Origin: Nocardioides sp. Kera G14 | GTDB lineage: Bacteria > Actinomycetota > Actinomycetes > Propionibacteriales > Nocardioidaceae | Assembly: GCF_020715565.1 (NCBI RefSeq) | Contig: NZ_CP085839.1 | Coordinates: 62,001 to 126,000 of the forward strand | Reading direction: 5' to 3' | DNA length: 64,000 bases | Part shown: positions 53,193 through 62,140 of the stretch, piece by piece | Position numbering within the stretch: the first letter of the stretch is position 1 | Layout of the letters: each line of letters starts with the position of its first letter | Program-made: the position numbers and the translations under genes | Notes under the pieces: generated by a model | The model's database searches: none | What the model saw: the letters and a program-made list of their open reading frames with translations, nothing else | What the model was told of the DNA's origin: nothing

Positions 53193-54016
53193 ACCACGCC
53201 GCCGGGACCGAACCCGTCGCGATCGACGCCGCCGTGCTGGCCGAGGCGGAGGCGGAAGCGGCCAAGGCGATCGCCGCCGCCGGCTGCGACCTGCGCGAGC
53301 TCGAGACGATCGATGAGCTCACGGAGCTCTCCGACCTCCTCGACGAGATCTGGGGCGCCCCCGAGCCGCTGATGAACACCAACCTGCTCCGTGCCCTGAG
53401 CAAGGCCGGCAGCTACGTCGCCGCCGCGTACGTCGACGGCGAGATGGTCGGCGGCTGCGTCGGCTTCCACGAGCAGCCCGAGAAGCGTGCGCTGCACAGC
53501 CACATCGCTGGGGTCCGGCCCGAGCTGATCGGCCGCAAGCTCGGCGTCGCGCTCAAGCTGCACCAGCGCGTCTGGGCCCTGCAACGCGGCGTCACCGCCA
53601 TCGAGTGGACCTACGACCCGCTCGTCGCGCGCAACGCCTACTTCAACATCGAGAAGCTCGGCGCCCGCCCGGTCGAGTACCTCGCCAACTTCTACGGCTC
53701 GATGAACGACACGATCAACGGCGTCGACGAGTCCGACCGGGTCCTCATCCGCTGGGACCTCGTGGACCCGCCCGCCGCCGCGGTCGCGGGCGTGGACACG
53801 GTCGCCGTCGGCGTACCGGAGGACATCGAGGCGCTGCGCCTCACCGACCCGGACGCCGCGCGCGAGTGGCGGCTGCGCGTCCGTGAGGGCCTTCAGCCGC
53901 TGCTCGCCTCCGGTGGCGCCGTCGTCGGCTTCGACCGCGAGCGCGGCTACCTCATCCAGAACACCCGGACCACCCAGAACGCCCAGAACACCCAGACCCC
54001 AGGAGACACGCAATGA
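53183..54016 (+). CDS. COG3375-type GNAT acyltransferase (probable N-succinyltransferase)
   Basis: The 277-residue protein has LDEIWGAPEPLMNTNLLRALSKAGSYVAAAYVDGEMVGGCVGF, LHSHIAGVRPELIGRKLGVALKLHQR (the acyl-CoA loop) and IEWTYDPLVARNAYFNIEKLGA, as in COG3375 proteins coded next to N-succinylamino-acid racemases. The last 18 residues are Asn/Gln/Thr-rich (NTRTTQNAQNTQTPGDTQ) and come from a short DNA repeat of CCAGAAC-type units. AAGGAG lies five bases before the ATG; it overlaps the M20 gene by ten bases and the racemase gene by four. Confidence 0.83.
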   Translation: MPLNHAAGTEPVAIDAAVLAEAEAEAAKAIAAAGCDLRELETIDELTELSDLLDEIWGAPEPLMNTNLLRALSKAGSYVAAAYVDGEMVGGCVGFHEQPEKRALHSHIAGVRPELIGRKLGVALKLHQRVWALQRGVTAIEWTYDPLVARNAYFNIEKLGARPVEYLANFYGSMNDTINGVDESDRVLIRWDLVDPPAAAVAGVDTVAVGVPEDIEALRLTDPDAAREWRLRVREGLQPLLASGGAVVGFDRERGYLIQNTRTTQNAQNTQTPGDTQ

Positions 54017-55137
54017 AGCTTCGCGGCATCGAGCTGCGCCGGATCGGCATTCCGCTGGTCGGCCCGTTCCGGACGTCCTTCGGCACCCAGAACGACCGCG
54101 ACGTGCTGCTGCTCAAGGCCGTCACCGACGACGCCGAGGGCTGGGGCGAGTGCGTGGCGATGGCGGAGCCGTCGTACTCCCCGGAGGTGCTCGCCAGCGA
54201 GACCGCCGTGCTCAAGGACTGGTTCCTGCCGACCCTGGCCGGCGAGCGCGGTCAGGCCGCGCTCGGGGCGCACGGCGCGCACGCGGTGACCCAGTTGCTA
54301 CACCCGTTCAAGGGCCACCGGATGGCCAAGGCCGCCCTCGAGATGGCGATCCTCGACGCCGAGCTGCGCGCCGAGGGCCGCAGCTTCGGCCGCGAGCTCG
54401 GCGGTGTCCGCGAGACCGTCCCGAGCGGCGTGAGCGTCGGCATCTTCGACACCATCCCGCAGCTGCTCGACGTCGTCGGCGGCTACCTCGCCGAGGGCTA
54501 CGTCCGGATCAAGCTCAAGATCGAGCCGGGCTGGGACATCGAGCCCGTCCGCGCCGTCCGTGAGCGCTTCGGCGACGACCTCCTCCTGCAGGTCGACGCC
54601 AACACCGCCTACACGCTCCGCGACGCCCGCCACCTCGCCAAGCTCGACGACTTCGACCTGCTCCTCATCGAGCAGCCGCTCGAGGAGGAGGACGTCGTCG
54701 GGCACGCCGACCTCGCGAAGATCGTGAAGACGCCGATCTGCCTCGACGAGTCGATCGTCTCGGCCCAGACCGCGGCGGCCGCGATCCGGCTCGAGGCCTG
54801 CAGCATCATCAACATCAAGCCCGGTCGCGTCGGCGGCTACCTGGAGTCGGTGAAGATCCACGACCTCGCCCAGGCCCACGGCCTCGCGGTCTGGTGCGGC
54901 GGCATGCTCGAGACCGGCATCGGTCGTGCGGCCAACATGGCGCTCGCCTCGCTCCCCGGCTTCACGCTGCCCGGTGACGTCTCGGCCTCGAGCCGCTTCT
55001 TCCACACCGACATCACCGAGCCGTTCGTCCTCGAGGACGGGCACATCCGGGTGCCCACCGGCCCCGGCCTCGGCGTCACGCCGATCCCCGAGATCCTCGA
55101 GGAGTTCACGACGAGCGTGGAGTTCATCGAGCTCTGA
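54013..55137 (+). CDS. Enolase-superfamily N-succinylamino-acid racemase / o-succinylbenzoate synthase-like
   Basis: The 374-residue protein has the full catalytic set of the OSBS/NSAR family: RIKLKIEPG (Lys167 and Lys169), metal ligands Asp195 (VDANTAYTL), Glu220 (IEQPL) and Asp245 (CLDESI), and Lys269 in INIKPGRVGG. Family members may act in menaquinone synthesis or racemise N-succinylamino acids, often both. The operon has no other menaquinone gene but has the acyltransferase and amidohydrolase expected for the racemase route, so I favour that role. It overlaps the GNAT gene by four bases. Confidence 0.87.
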   Translation: MKLRGIELRRIGIPLVGPFRTSFGTQNDRDVLLLKAVTDDAEGWGECVAMAEPSYSPEVLASETAVLKDWFLPTLAGERGQAALGAHGAHAVTQLLHPFKGHRMAKAALEMAILDAELRAEGRSFGRELGGVRETVPSGVSVGIFDTIPQLLDVVGGYLAEGYVRIKLKIEPGWDIEPVRAVRERFGDDLLLQVDANTAYTLRDARHLAKLDDFDLLLIEQPLEEEDVVGHADLAKIVKTPICLDESIVSAQTAAAAIRLEACSIINIKPGRVGGYLESVKIHDLAQAHGLAVWCGGMLETGIGRAANMALASLPGFTLPGDVSASSRFFHTDITEPFVLEDGHIRVPTGPGLGVTPIPEILEEFTTSVEFIEL

Positions 55138-55169
55138 GGAGGGAGCCCGGCCACCGTATGCTCCGAGCC

Positions 55170-56795
55170 GTGAACCAGCGACCTCGGGCGAGCCTCGGCC
55201 GGGTGCTCGACGACCTGGGCGACACGCTCCTCGAGCTGCTCTGCGGTGACCCGGAGCATCCGGGCGAGATCGGCGGGGTCGTCATCGACGACCCGGTCGA
55301 CGAGCCTGCCTTCCCACCCCAGGCCATTGCGCTGGGCGTGGGCGTCACGGCCGACGGACTTGCCGACTTCGTCGCGCGGATGGCCGGTCACGGCGTCGCG
55401 GGCGTGGTCGTCCGCTCGATGGAGGTCGCCGACGTCGTACGCCGTCAGGCCGACGCGTCAGGTCTGGCGGTGCTCGGCCTGCGGCGTGGTGCGACGTGGG
55501 CACAGCTCACCGCGCTGCTCCGCTCGGTGCTCGCGTACGACGACCTCGGGACCGGCGATGACGAGTCGCTCGGCGGGCTGCCGTCGGGCGACCTCTTCGC
55601 CGTCGCGAACGCGGTCGCGGCCCTGCTCGACGCCCCCATCACGATCGAGGACCGCAACTCGCGGGTCCTCGCCTTCTCCGGCCGGCAGGAGGAGGCCGAC
55701 CCGTCGCGCGTCGAGACCGTCATCGGTCGCCAGGTGCCCGAGCGCTACGCCCGTCTCCTCACCGAGCTCGGCGTCTTCCGCGAGCTGTATCGGCAGCACC
55801 GGCCGGTGGTCATCGACCCGAGGTCAATGGACACCGACGCGATCACCCGGCAGCGGGTCGCGATCGCCGTGCGAGCCGGCGACGAGGTGCTGGGCTCCAT
55901 CTGGGCCGTGATGGACGGCGAGCTCACGCCCGAGCGCACCGCCGCCCTGACCGAGGCGGCACAGCTGGTCGCGCTGCACCTGTTACGCGTGCGGGCCGGT
56001 GCCGACGTACGGCGGCGACTGCGGACCGACCTCGTCTCCACGGCGCTGGAGCGAGGAGCGGGCGCGAGCGATGCGCTGGTCCGCCTGGGCCTGAGCGGCA
56101 GGGCCGTCATCGTGCTCGCAGCCTCGCTGCCACCCGACGACGAGCGCGTGACCGAACGAGCGGCCGAGCTCGACCGCCTCGCCGACGCGATGGCTGTCCA
56201 CCTCACGGCGACCGTCCCCGGGGCGGCCGTCGCTCCCATCGGCGGCGTGGTCTACGCCCTCGTCCCGGTCCCCTCCGGGGCCGGTGATCCGGAGGAGCGG
56301 GCACTGCGGCTCAGCGAGGACTTCCGCGAGCGCGTCGGCGCCAATCTCCCCGCCGTCGTCGCCGTCGGCTCGGTCGGTCCCACCTCGGCGCAGGTCGGCG
56401 ACATCGTCCACTCCCGTGCGGTGGCTGACCGGGTCCTGCGGGTGCTGCGCGAGGGTCACCTCTCTGCCCGGGTTGCTCGCCTGGCCGATGTCCAGACCCA
56501 GTCGCTCCTGCTCGAGCTCCGCGACCTCGCGACCTCCCGCGGCGAAAAGCTGACCGGTCCGGTCGCTGCGCTGATCGAGTACGACGAGCGCAGCGCCGGT
56601 GGCCTCGTGGAGAGTCTCGAGGCCTGGCTCGACGCCCAGGGAGATGTCGCGAAGGCGGCCGGCGCCCTCTTCATCCACCAGAACACCCTGCGTTACCGGC
56701 TTCGTCGGATTACGGCAATCACCGGCCTGGACCTCACCGACCCGGAGCAGCGCTTCGCCGCCATGCTCCAGTTGCGCGTGCTCGCACCGCGCTGA
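55170..56795 (+). CDS. PucR family transcriptional regulator
   Basis: The 541-residue protein has an N-terminal PucR-type domain (about 20-130), a GAF-like middle with ITIEDRNSRVLAFSG and a C-terminal PucR helix-turn-helix ALFIHQNTLRYRLRRITAITG-like segment. PucR proteins activate purine or amino-acid use genes. GTG 55170 follows TATGCT (55157-55162) by seven bases, giving a leaderless layout; an ATG 12 bases upstream (55158) is the alternative. It lies 32 bases after the racemase gene, so it may control the D-amino-acid genes. Confidence 0.85.
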   Translation: MNQRPRASLGRVLDDLGDTLLELLCGDPEHPGEIGGVVIDDPVDEPAFPPQAIALGVGVTADGLADFVARMAGHGVAGVVVRSMEVADVVRRQADASGLAVLGLRRGATWAQLTALLRSVLAYDDLGTGDDESLGGLPSGDLFAVANAVAALLDAPITIEDRNSRVLAFSGRQEEADPSRVETVIGRQVPERYARLLTELGVFRELYRQHRPVVIDPRSMDTDAITRQRVAIAVRAGDEVLGSIWAVMDGELTPERTAALTEAAQLVALHLLRVRAGADVRRRLRTDLVSTALERGAGASDALVRLGLSGRAVIVLAASLPPDDERVTERAAELDRLADAMAVHLTATVPGAAVAPIGGVVYALVPVPSGAGDPEERALRLSEDFRERVGANLPAVVAVGSVGPTSAQVGDIVHSRAVADRVLRVLREGHLSARVARLADVQTQSLLLELRDLATSRGEKLTGPVAALIEYDERSAGGLVESLEAWLDAQGDVAKAAGALFIHQNTLRYRLRRITAITGLDLTDPEQRFAAMLQLRVLAPR

Positions 56796-56836
56796 GTGAC
56801 GCTCGACCCCGACGCGAGGCGGACACACGCTCCGGT

Positions 56837-56848
56837 TAGCGTGGGGAC
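56837..56848 (+). promoter_or_regulatory. Leaderless promoter of the aldo/keto reductase gene
   Basis: TAGCGT (56837-56842) is followed by six bases and the ATG at 56849. No ribosome site is seen. Confidence 0.5.
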
Positions 56849-57778
56849 ATGACCCGCATCGGCAGCAGTGACCTCGAGGTCTCCGGCCTCAACCTCGGCG
56901 GCAACGTCTTCGGCTGGACCGCCGACCGCCAGGCGAGCTTCGCGATCCTCGACGCCTATCGAGAAGGAGGCGGCAACTTCATCGACACCGCGGACTCCTA
57001 CTCCGCCTGGGTTCCGGGCCACGCCGGCGGTGAGTCCGAGACGATGATCGGTGAGTGGCTCGCGGGCGACCCTGCCCGCCGCGACGAGGTCGTCATCGCC
57101 ACCAAGGTCAGCCGCCGCCCCGCCCGCCAGGGCCTGCGCCCGGACAACGTCCGCGCCGCCGTCGACGACTCGCTCGCGCGCCTGCGCACCGACCGCATCG
57201 ACCTCTACTACGCCCACTTCGACGACACCGAGGTCCCGATCGCCGAGGTCGCCGGCGTCTTCAGCGAGCTCGTCGACGCGGGCAAGATCCGTCACTCCGC
57301 CATCTCGAACCTGGCGCCCGAGCGGATCGACGGCTGGATGGCCGTCGTCGAGGCCGACGGCCTGCATGCGCCAGTCGCGCTGCAGCCGCACTACAACCTG
57401 ATCGAGCGCGACTTCGAGACCAACGGCCTGTGCGACGCCGCCGAGCGTCACGGCCTCGGCGTCCTGCCCTACTACGCCCTCGCGTCCGGATTCCTCACCG
57501 GCAAGTACCGCCCCGGCGCCACCCCCGCCGACTCCCCGCGCGCCGGCGGCATGGCGAAGTACCTCGACAACCCCGACGCCGTCGCCGCGCTCGAGGCCCT
57601 CAGCGAGATCGCCGCCGCCCGTGGCGAGTCCGTCACAACGGTCGCCCTGGCCTGGCTGCGCCAGCAGCCGACCGTCGTCGCCCCGATCGCCAGCGCGAGC
57701 CGCCCCGAGCAGCTCCCCGACCTGCTGGCGAGCATGACCCTCGAGCTCAGCGCCTCCGAGCTCGCTGCGCTCGCGTGA
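56849..57778 (+). CDS. Aldo/keto reductase
   Basis: The 309-residue cytoplasmic oxidoreductase has NFIDTADSYS (about 48-57; catalytic Asp and Tyr), VIATKVSRRP (catalytic Lys), DLYYAHFDD where the usual His is seen, and ALQPHYNLIERDFE. It matches the YghZ/Tas-like AKR group, which reduces aldehydes or ketones with NADPH. The substrate is unknown. A long hairpin follows its stop. Confidence 0.88.
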   Translation: MTRIGSSDLEVSGLNLGGNVFGWTADRQASFAILDAYREGGGNFIDTADSYSAWVPGHAGGESETMIGEWLAGDPARRDEVVIATKVSRRPARQGLRPDNVRAAVDDSLARLRTDRIDLYYAHFDDTEVPIAEVAGVFSELVDAGKIRHSAISNLAPERIDGWMAVVEADGLHAPVALQPHYNLIERDFETNGLCDAAERHGLGVLPYYALASGFLTGKYRPGATPADSPRAGGMAKYLDNPDAVAALEALSEIAAARGESVTTVALAWLRQQPTVVAPIASASRPEQLPDLLASMTLELSASELAALA

Positions 57779-57785
57779 CCAAAGG

Positions 57786-57856
57786 GTCACCGTGATGCTT
57801 TGCGGTGTGGGTGACGCTTCCGAAGGGTCACCCGCACCGCAAACGGTCACGGTGAC
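57786..57856. terminator. Very long hairpin (REP-like) between convergent genes
   Basis: Inner arms TTTGCGGTGTGGGTGAC (57799-57815) and GTCACCCGCACCGCAAA (57827-57843) pair with one mismatch. Outer arms GTCACCGTGA (57786-57795) and TCACGGTGAC (57847-57856) also pair. It fills nearly the whole gap and can end both transcripts. The length and inner repetition are more than a terminator needs. Confidence 0.7.
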
Positions 57857-57868
57857 ACTTTGCGCGAC

Positions 57869-58315
57869 TCAGCTCTGGACCGCGCCGGCCCAGGCGGCCC
57901 GCGCGCCGGACTCACCGACGCGGTAGACCTGCACCGCCGTGCCGACGGCGGCGATGAGCGCGAGCATGGCGACGCCGGTCGTCACCACCTTCGACAGCGA
58001 CCGGCTGCGCGAGACCAGCACCAGCGCCACGACGAGCACCAGTAGCGGAACGGCGAACCAGATCAGCTGGTCGCCGAGCTCCGCGTGGCGGCCGGGGTCG
58101 CCGACGTGCTTCTCGAAGGCCTCGCCGCTGGAGGTCGCCACGGGGACAAGGGCGGTCGCGACCGCCGTACACGCGACCAGGAGCCAGCCGTAGCGGAGTC
58201 GCCACGACGGCTTGAGCACCACCGCGACCGTGCCCAGCACGGCGAGGGGGAGCAGCACGACGACCGCGTGCACGACGAGCGGGTGCACGGGCAGACCATC
58301 GATGGTGTCGAACAT
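57869..58315 (-). CDS. DUF2231 membrane protein
   Basis: The 148-residue protein has four hydrophobic helices and the DUF2231 start MFDTIDGLPVHPLVVHAVVVLLPLAVLG, with conserved His residues (about 9 and 14), followed by GEAFEKHVGDPGRHAELGDQ between helices 2 and 3. The His residues may bind a metal or heme; the function is unknown. ATG 58315 begins the conserved region; a TTG at 58336 is an alternative. Confidence 0.82.
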   Translation of the reverse strand: MFDTIDGLPVHPLVVHAVVVLLPLAVLGTVAVVLKPSWRLRYGWLLVACTAVATALVPVATSSGEAFEKHVGDPGRHAELGDQLIWFAVPLLVLVVALVLVSRSRSLSKVVTTGVAMLALIAAVGTAVQVYRVGESGARAAWAGAVQS

Positions 58316-58381
58316 GCGGTCAGCATGATCTTTCAACCTGACGGTTGCCTGAGTACATCGGGCCCCGATGGGCCGCGCAGG

Positions 58382-59845
58382 TCAGGAGATCTGCAGGGTC
58401 TTCGCGGTGCGCTCGAGCGTGGCGGCGGCGAGCTCCGCGTCGTCGCCCAGCTTCGTGCCGTACGTCGGCACGATCTCGGCCAGCTTCGGCGCCCAGGTCT
58501 GGGCCTGATCCGGGAAGCACCGCGCGAGGATGTCGAGCATGATCGGCGTGGCCGTGGAGGCACCGGGCGAGGCGCCGAGGAGACCGGCGATCGTGCCCTG
58601 GTCGCCGACGATGATCTCGGTGCCGAACTGCAGGGTGCCGTCGGGGCGGATCACCTGCACGCGCTGGCCGGCGATCACCTTCTCCCAGTCGGCCGGCTTG
58701 GCGTCGGGGAAGAACTCGCGGAGATCGCCGAACTTGCTGGAGCCGCTCTGGAAGATCGTCTTGATCAGGTAGATCGTCAGCGGCACGTTGTGCACGGCGA
58801 CCTTGAGGTAGGACGGCAGGTTGTCCCCCTTGATCGACCGGAAGAGGTCGAGCCACGAGCCCTTCTTGAGGAACTTGGGCGTCCAGCCGGCGTACGGGCC
58901 GAAGAGCAGGTGGCCGGTGCCGCCGATCACGCGGGCGTCGAGGTGCGGCACCGAGAACGGCGGCGCGCCGACGGGTGCCTTGCCGTAGGCCTTCGCAAGG
59001 TGCCGCGAGACGAGCTCGGGCTTCGAGCTCCGGATGAACTGACCGGAGACCGGGAAGCCGCCGAAGCCCTTGATCTCGCGGATGCGGGACTTCTGCAGCA
59101 GGGGCAGCGCGCGGCCGCCGGCGCCGACGAAGACGAAGTCGGCCGTGTAGTGGAACTTCTGCTTGGTGTGGTGGTTCTTGCCCATCACGTGCCAGGTGCC
59201 GTCCATCGTGCGGTGGACGAGTCGGACGTCGGCACCGAACTCGAGCGTGGCGCCCTTGGCGACCAGGTTCTGGACCAGCGTGTTGGTCAGCGTGCCGAAG
59301 TCGACGTCCGTGCCGGCCGGGTGGAAGGTCGCCGCAATGACGTCGCTCCGGTCGCGGCCCTCGACCAGCAGCGGGGCCCAGCGCTTGATGACGTCGTAGT
59401 CCTCGCTGAACTCCATGCCGGCGAAGAGCGGGTGGTCCTTGAGCGCCTCGTAGCGGCGGCGCAGGTAGTCGACGTTGTCGGCGCCCCAGACGAAGGACAT
59501 GTGCGGAGTCGTGCGGATGAACGACGCCGGCTCCGGGATGTCGCCGTTCTCGACGAGGAAGGCCCACAGTTGCCGGGTGAGCTGGAACTGCTCGTTGACC
59601 ACGACCGCCTTGGAGATGTCGATCGTGCCGTCCGCCCGCTCCGGGGTGTAGTTGAGCTCGCAGAGCGCGGAGTGCCCGGTTCCGGCGTTGTTCCACGGGC
59701 CCGACGACTCCTCGGCGAGGACGTCGAGGCGCTCGAGGATGCGGATGTTCCACGTCGGCTCGAGCTGCTGCAGCAGGGTGCCGAGTGTGGCGCTCATGAT
59801 GCCGCCGCCGACCAGCACGATGTCCTTCGGAGAGGAAGAGGGCAT
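58382..59845 (-). CDS. mqo: Malate:quinone oxidoreductase
   Basis: FAD-dependent peripheral membrane enzyme that oxidises malate to oxaloacetate and passes electrons to menaquinone, replacing or assisting malate dehydrogenase. The 487-residue protein has the FAD motif DIVLVGGGIMSATLGTLL near the N-terminus, ESSGPWNNAGTGHSALCELNYTP (the Mqo signature) and IVGDQGTIAGLLGASPGASTA near the C-terminus. Length is typical. The ATG at 59845 lies six bases after TAGGAT, whose box overlaps that of the divergent gene. Confidence 0.95.
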   Translation of the reverse strand: MPSSSPKDIVLVGGGIMSATLGTLLQQLEPTWNIRILERLDVLAEESSGPWNNAGTGHSALCELNYTPERADGTIDISKAVVVNEQFQLTRQLWAFLVENGDIPEPASFIRTTPHMSFVWGADNVDYLRRRYEALKDHPLFAGMEFSEDYDVIKRWAPLLVEGRDRSDVIAATFHPAGTDVDFGTLTNTLVQNLVAKGATLEFGADVRLVHRTMDGTWHVMGKNHHTKQKFHYTADFVFVGAGGRALPLLQKSRIREIKGFGGFPVSGQFIRSSKPELVSRHLAKAYGKAPVGAPPFSVPHLDARVIGGTGHLLFGPYAGWTPKFLKKGSWLDLFRSIKGDNLPSYLKVAVHNVPLTIYLIKTIFQSGSSKFGDLREFFPDAKPADWEKVIAGQRVQVIRPDGTLQFGTEIIVGDQGTIAGLLGASPGASTATPIMLDILARCFPDQAQTWAPKLAEIVPTYGTKLGDDAELAAATLERTAKTLQIS

Positions 59846-59867
59846 GGGTGAATCCTAAGATGCGCCC
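59846..59867. promoter_or_regulatory. Overlapping divergent leaderless promoters (mqo / cysteine desulfhydrase-like gene)
   Basis: The 22-base gap contains ATCCTAAGAT. Read on the minus strand it gives TAGGAT (59857-59852) six bases before the mqo ATG; read on the plus strand it gives TAAGAT (59856-59861) six bases before the ATG at 59868. The two -10 boxes share two bases. Confidence 0.6.
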
Positions 59868-60923
59868 ATGCCGATCCTCACATCCGCCCATCGAGCGTGG
59901 ATCGACGAGGCGGTTCGCCGGGTCGAGGCCGACTCCAACCGCAGCGCCGACACCCACCTTCACCTCTTCCCGCTGCCGCCCGCCGTGGCCGAGGCCGGCA
60001 TCGCGCTCTACCTCAAGGACGAGTCGGTGCACCCGACGGGATCGCTGAAGCACCGGCTCGCGCGCTCGCTCTTCCTCTATGCGCTGTGCAACGGCTGGCT
60101 GCACTCCGGATCCACCGTCGTGGAGGCCTCCTCGGGATCGACCGCCGTCTCCGAGGCCTATTTCGCCCGGTTGATCGGCCTGCCCTTCGTCGCGGTCATG
60201 CCGCGCTCCACCAGCCCGGCCAAGATCAAGCTCATCGAGTGGTACGGCGGCACCTGCGCGTTCGTCGACTCCGCAGGTCAGGTCTACGACGAGGCCCGGC
60301 GCATCGCCGCCTCGACGGGCGGCCACTACATGGACCAGTTCACCTACGCCGAGCGGGCCACCGACTGGCGGGGCAACAACAACATCGCCGAATCGATCTT
60401 CAGCCAGATGGCCGCCGAGGAGCACCCGATCCCGGCGTGGATAGTGGTCTCGGCCGGCACCGGCGGTACGTCGGCCACCATCGGTCGCTACCTCCACTAC
60501 TGCCGGCACTCGACCAAACTGATGGTCGCCGACCCCGAGGGCTCGGCGTTCCTCGACGGCTGGGCGGCCGACACCTCGGACGCGACCGGGCCGGGCTCGC
60601 GGATCGAGGGCATCGGCCGTCCGCGGATCGAGCCGTCCTTCGTCGGCGGTGTCGTCGATGACATGCTCCGCGTCCCCGACGGCGCCTCGGTGGCGACGAT
60701 GCGCTGGGTCTCCGAGCAGCTCGGTCGCCCGGTCGGCCCGTCGACGGGCACCAACGTCTGGGCAGCCATGACGGTCATCGAGCGGATGATCGCTGCAGGG
60801 GAGACGGGCAGCGTCGTGACGCTGCTCTGCGACGGCGGCGAACGCTATGCGACCTCGTACTACGACGACGCCTGGCTCGCCCAGCAGGGCATCGACCCGC
60901 GCGTCGCAATCCCACGCGTCTGA
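59868..60923 (+). CDS. PLP-dependent cysteine synthase-family protein, Cds1-like (L-cysteine desulfhydrase)
   Basis: The 351-residue protein has the fold-type II PLP motif TGSLKHRLA with Schiff-base Lys61, [10 protein letters not shown] (about 99-108, phosphate loop), [16 protein letters not shown] (about 204-219) and a late LLCDGGERY. It matches the actinobacterial Cds1 branch (Rv3684), which breaks cysteine down to sulfide, pyruvate and ammonia. Cysteine synthase activity cannot be excluded. The ATG lies six bases after TAAGAT with no ribosome site. Confidence 0.82.
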   Translation: MPILTSAHRAWIDEAVRRVEADSNRSADTHLHLFPLPPAVAEAGIALYLKDESVHPTGSLKHRLARSLFLYALCNGWLHSGSTVVEASSGSTAVSEAYFARLIGLPFVAVMPRSTSPAKIKLIEWYGGTCAFVDSAGQVYDEARRIAASTGGHYMDQFTYAERATDWRGNNNIAESIFSQMAAEEHPIPAWIVVSAGTGGTSATIGRYLHYCRHSTKLMVADPEGSAFLDGWAADTSDATGPGSRIEGIGRPRIEPSFVGGVVDDMLRVPDGASVATMRWVSEQLGRPVGPSTGTNVWAAMTVIERMIAAGETGSVVTLLCDGGERYATSYYDDAWLAQQGIDPRVAIPRV

Positions 60924-60998
60924 CAGCTGGTCCAGACCAGCCGCACCCCATTTTCGCCGTTCCGCGTCATGGGATCTGCGGAGCTCCGTTCCATCCCC

Positions 60999-61034
60999 GA
61001 AGGTCGTCCACCGGTGGGGGGGTGGACGACCTTC
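60999..61034 (+). terminator. Hairpin after the cysteine desulfhydrase-like gene
   Basis: GAAGGTCGTCCACC (60999-61012) and GGTGGACGACCTTC (61021-61034) form a perfect 14-bp stem with an eight-base G-rich loop. It lies 75 bases after the upstream stop and 19 bases before the next start, so it could also be part of a leader. Confidence 0.7.
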
Positions 61035-61052
61035 ACCCCGGGTTACGGCAGC

Positions 61053-62129
61053 ATGAGCCGCATGTCCGATCCCGCCGTCTCGACCAGCAAGGCGATCTCG
61101 CCCGACTCCGGTGAGCACTGGAGCGCACCCGGCGCATGGGAGGTCGCCCCCGGCCTCCACCGGATCCCGCTCCCGCTGCCGATGGACGGGCTGCGGGCGG
61201 TCAACGTCTACGTCCTCGAGAGCGAGGAGGGACTCACGCTGGTCGACGGTGGCTGGGCGATCACGGAGGGTCGCGCCGCACTCGAGGCTGGGCTGAAGCA
61301 GATCGGCAGGGGCTTCGGCGACATCCGTCGTTTCCTGGTCACCCACGTGCACCGCGACCACTACTCCCTGGCGGCGACGCTCGGCACGGAGTTCGGCGCC
61401 GAGGTGACGCTCGGCATCGGCGAGAAGCCGACCATGGACATGCTCTTCGAGCCCGAAGACGCGACCGGACCGAACATGATCGACCAGCTGCGCGCCGCCG
61501 GCGCACACGACATCGCCGCCGAGTTCGAGACGTTCGACGCCGACGACGGCCGCGACGACCGGTCCCACCGCTATCCCGACACCTGGCTGACCGGTGACCA
61601 GCAGATCGCCGTGGGCGAGCGGGTCCTCGACGCCGTACACACGCCGGGCCACACGCAGGGGCACTTCGTCTTCGCCGACCAGTCCGCCGGCCTGCTCTTC
61701 GCGGGGGACCACGTGCTGCCGACGATCACGCCCTCGATCGGTTTCGAGCCGGCGGTCGTCGACCAGCCGCTGCGTGACTTCATGGACTCGCTCACCCGGG
61801 TGCGCCAGCTGCCCGACCTGCGGCTGCTGCCGGCGCACGGCCCGATCGCGCCGTCGACCTACGCCCGCATCGACGAGCTCCTCGCCCACCACGAGGAGCG
61901 TCTGGACCTGTGCCTGCGGTCCCTCGAGGGCAGCGCGCCGAAGACGTCGCTCGACGTCGCCGGTGACCTGCCCTGGACCCGCCACGAGCACCGGTTCTCC
62001 CAGCTCGACGTCTTCAACGGCGCCCTCGCCGTGATGGAGACCAAGGCCCACCTCGAGCTCCTCGTCGCCCGCGGCCAGGCGTCTCGCACTCTGACGCCCG
62101 ACGGCGTCACCTTCTCCGCGCTGCGCTAG
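61053..62129 (+). CDS. MBL-fold metallo-hydrolase
   Basis: The 358-residue protein has the metal motif THVHRDHYS (His98, His100, Asp102, His103), HTPGHTQGHFVF, FAGDHVLP and LLPAHGP, plus a C-terminal helical part (about 260-358) resembling the winged-helix extension of LACTB2-like proteins. The substrate is unknown; family members cleave thioesters, nucleic acids or sulfur species. I chose ATG 61053; ATG 61062 is equally possible. A frame back to 60969 would read through the hairpin. Confidence 0.83.
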   Translation: MSRMSDPAVSTSKAISPDSGEHWSAPGAWEVAPGLHRIPLPLPMDGLRAVNVYVLESEEGLTLVDGGWAITEGRAALEAGLKQIGRGFGDIRRFLVTHVHRDHYSLAATLGTEFGAEVTLGIGEKPTMDMLFEPEDATGPNMIDQLRAAGAHDIAAEFETFDADDGRDDRSHRYPDTWLTGDQQIAVGERVLDAVHTPGHTQGHFVFADQSAGLLFAGDHVLPTITPSIGFEPAVVDQPLRDFMDSLTRVRQLPDLRLLPAHGPIAPSTYARIDELLAHHEERLDLCLRSLEGSAPKTSLDVAGDLPWTRHEHRFSQLDVFNGALAVMETKAHLELLVARGQASRTLTPDGVTFSALR

Positions 62130-62140
62130 CCTCAGCAGGT

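Noticed and set aside
54013-55137. Calling the enolase-superfamily gene menC for menaquinone synthesis
   Set aside because: No other menaquinone gene is linked and the operon partners match the N-succinylamino-acid racemase route, so no symbol was given. Dual function remains possible.
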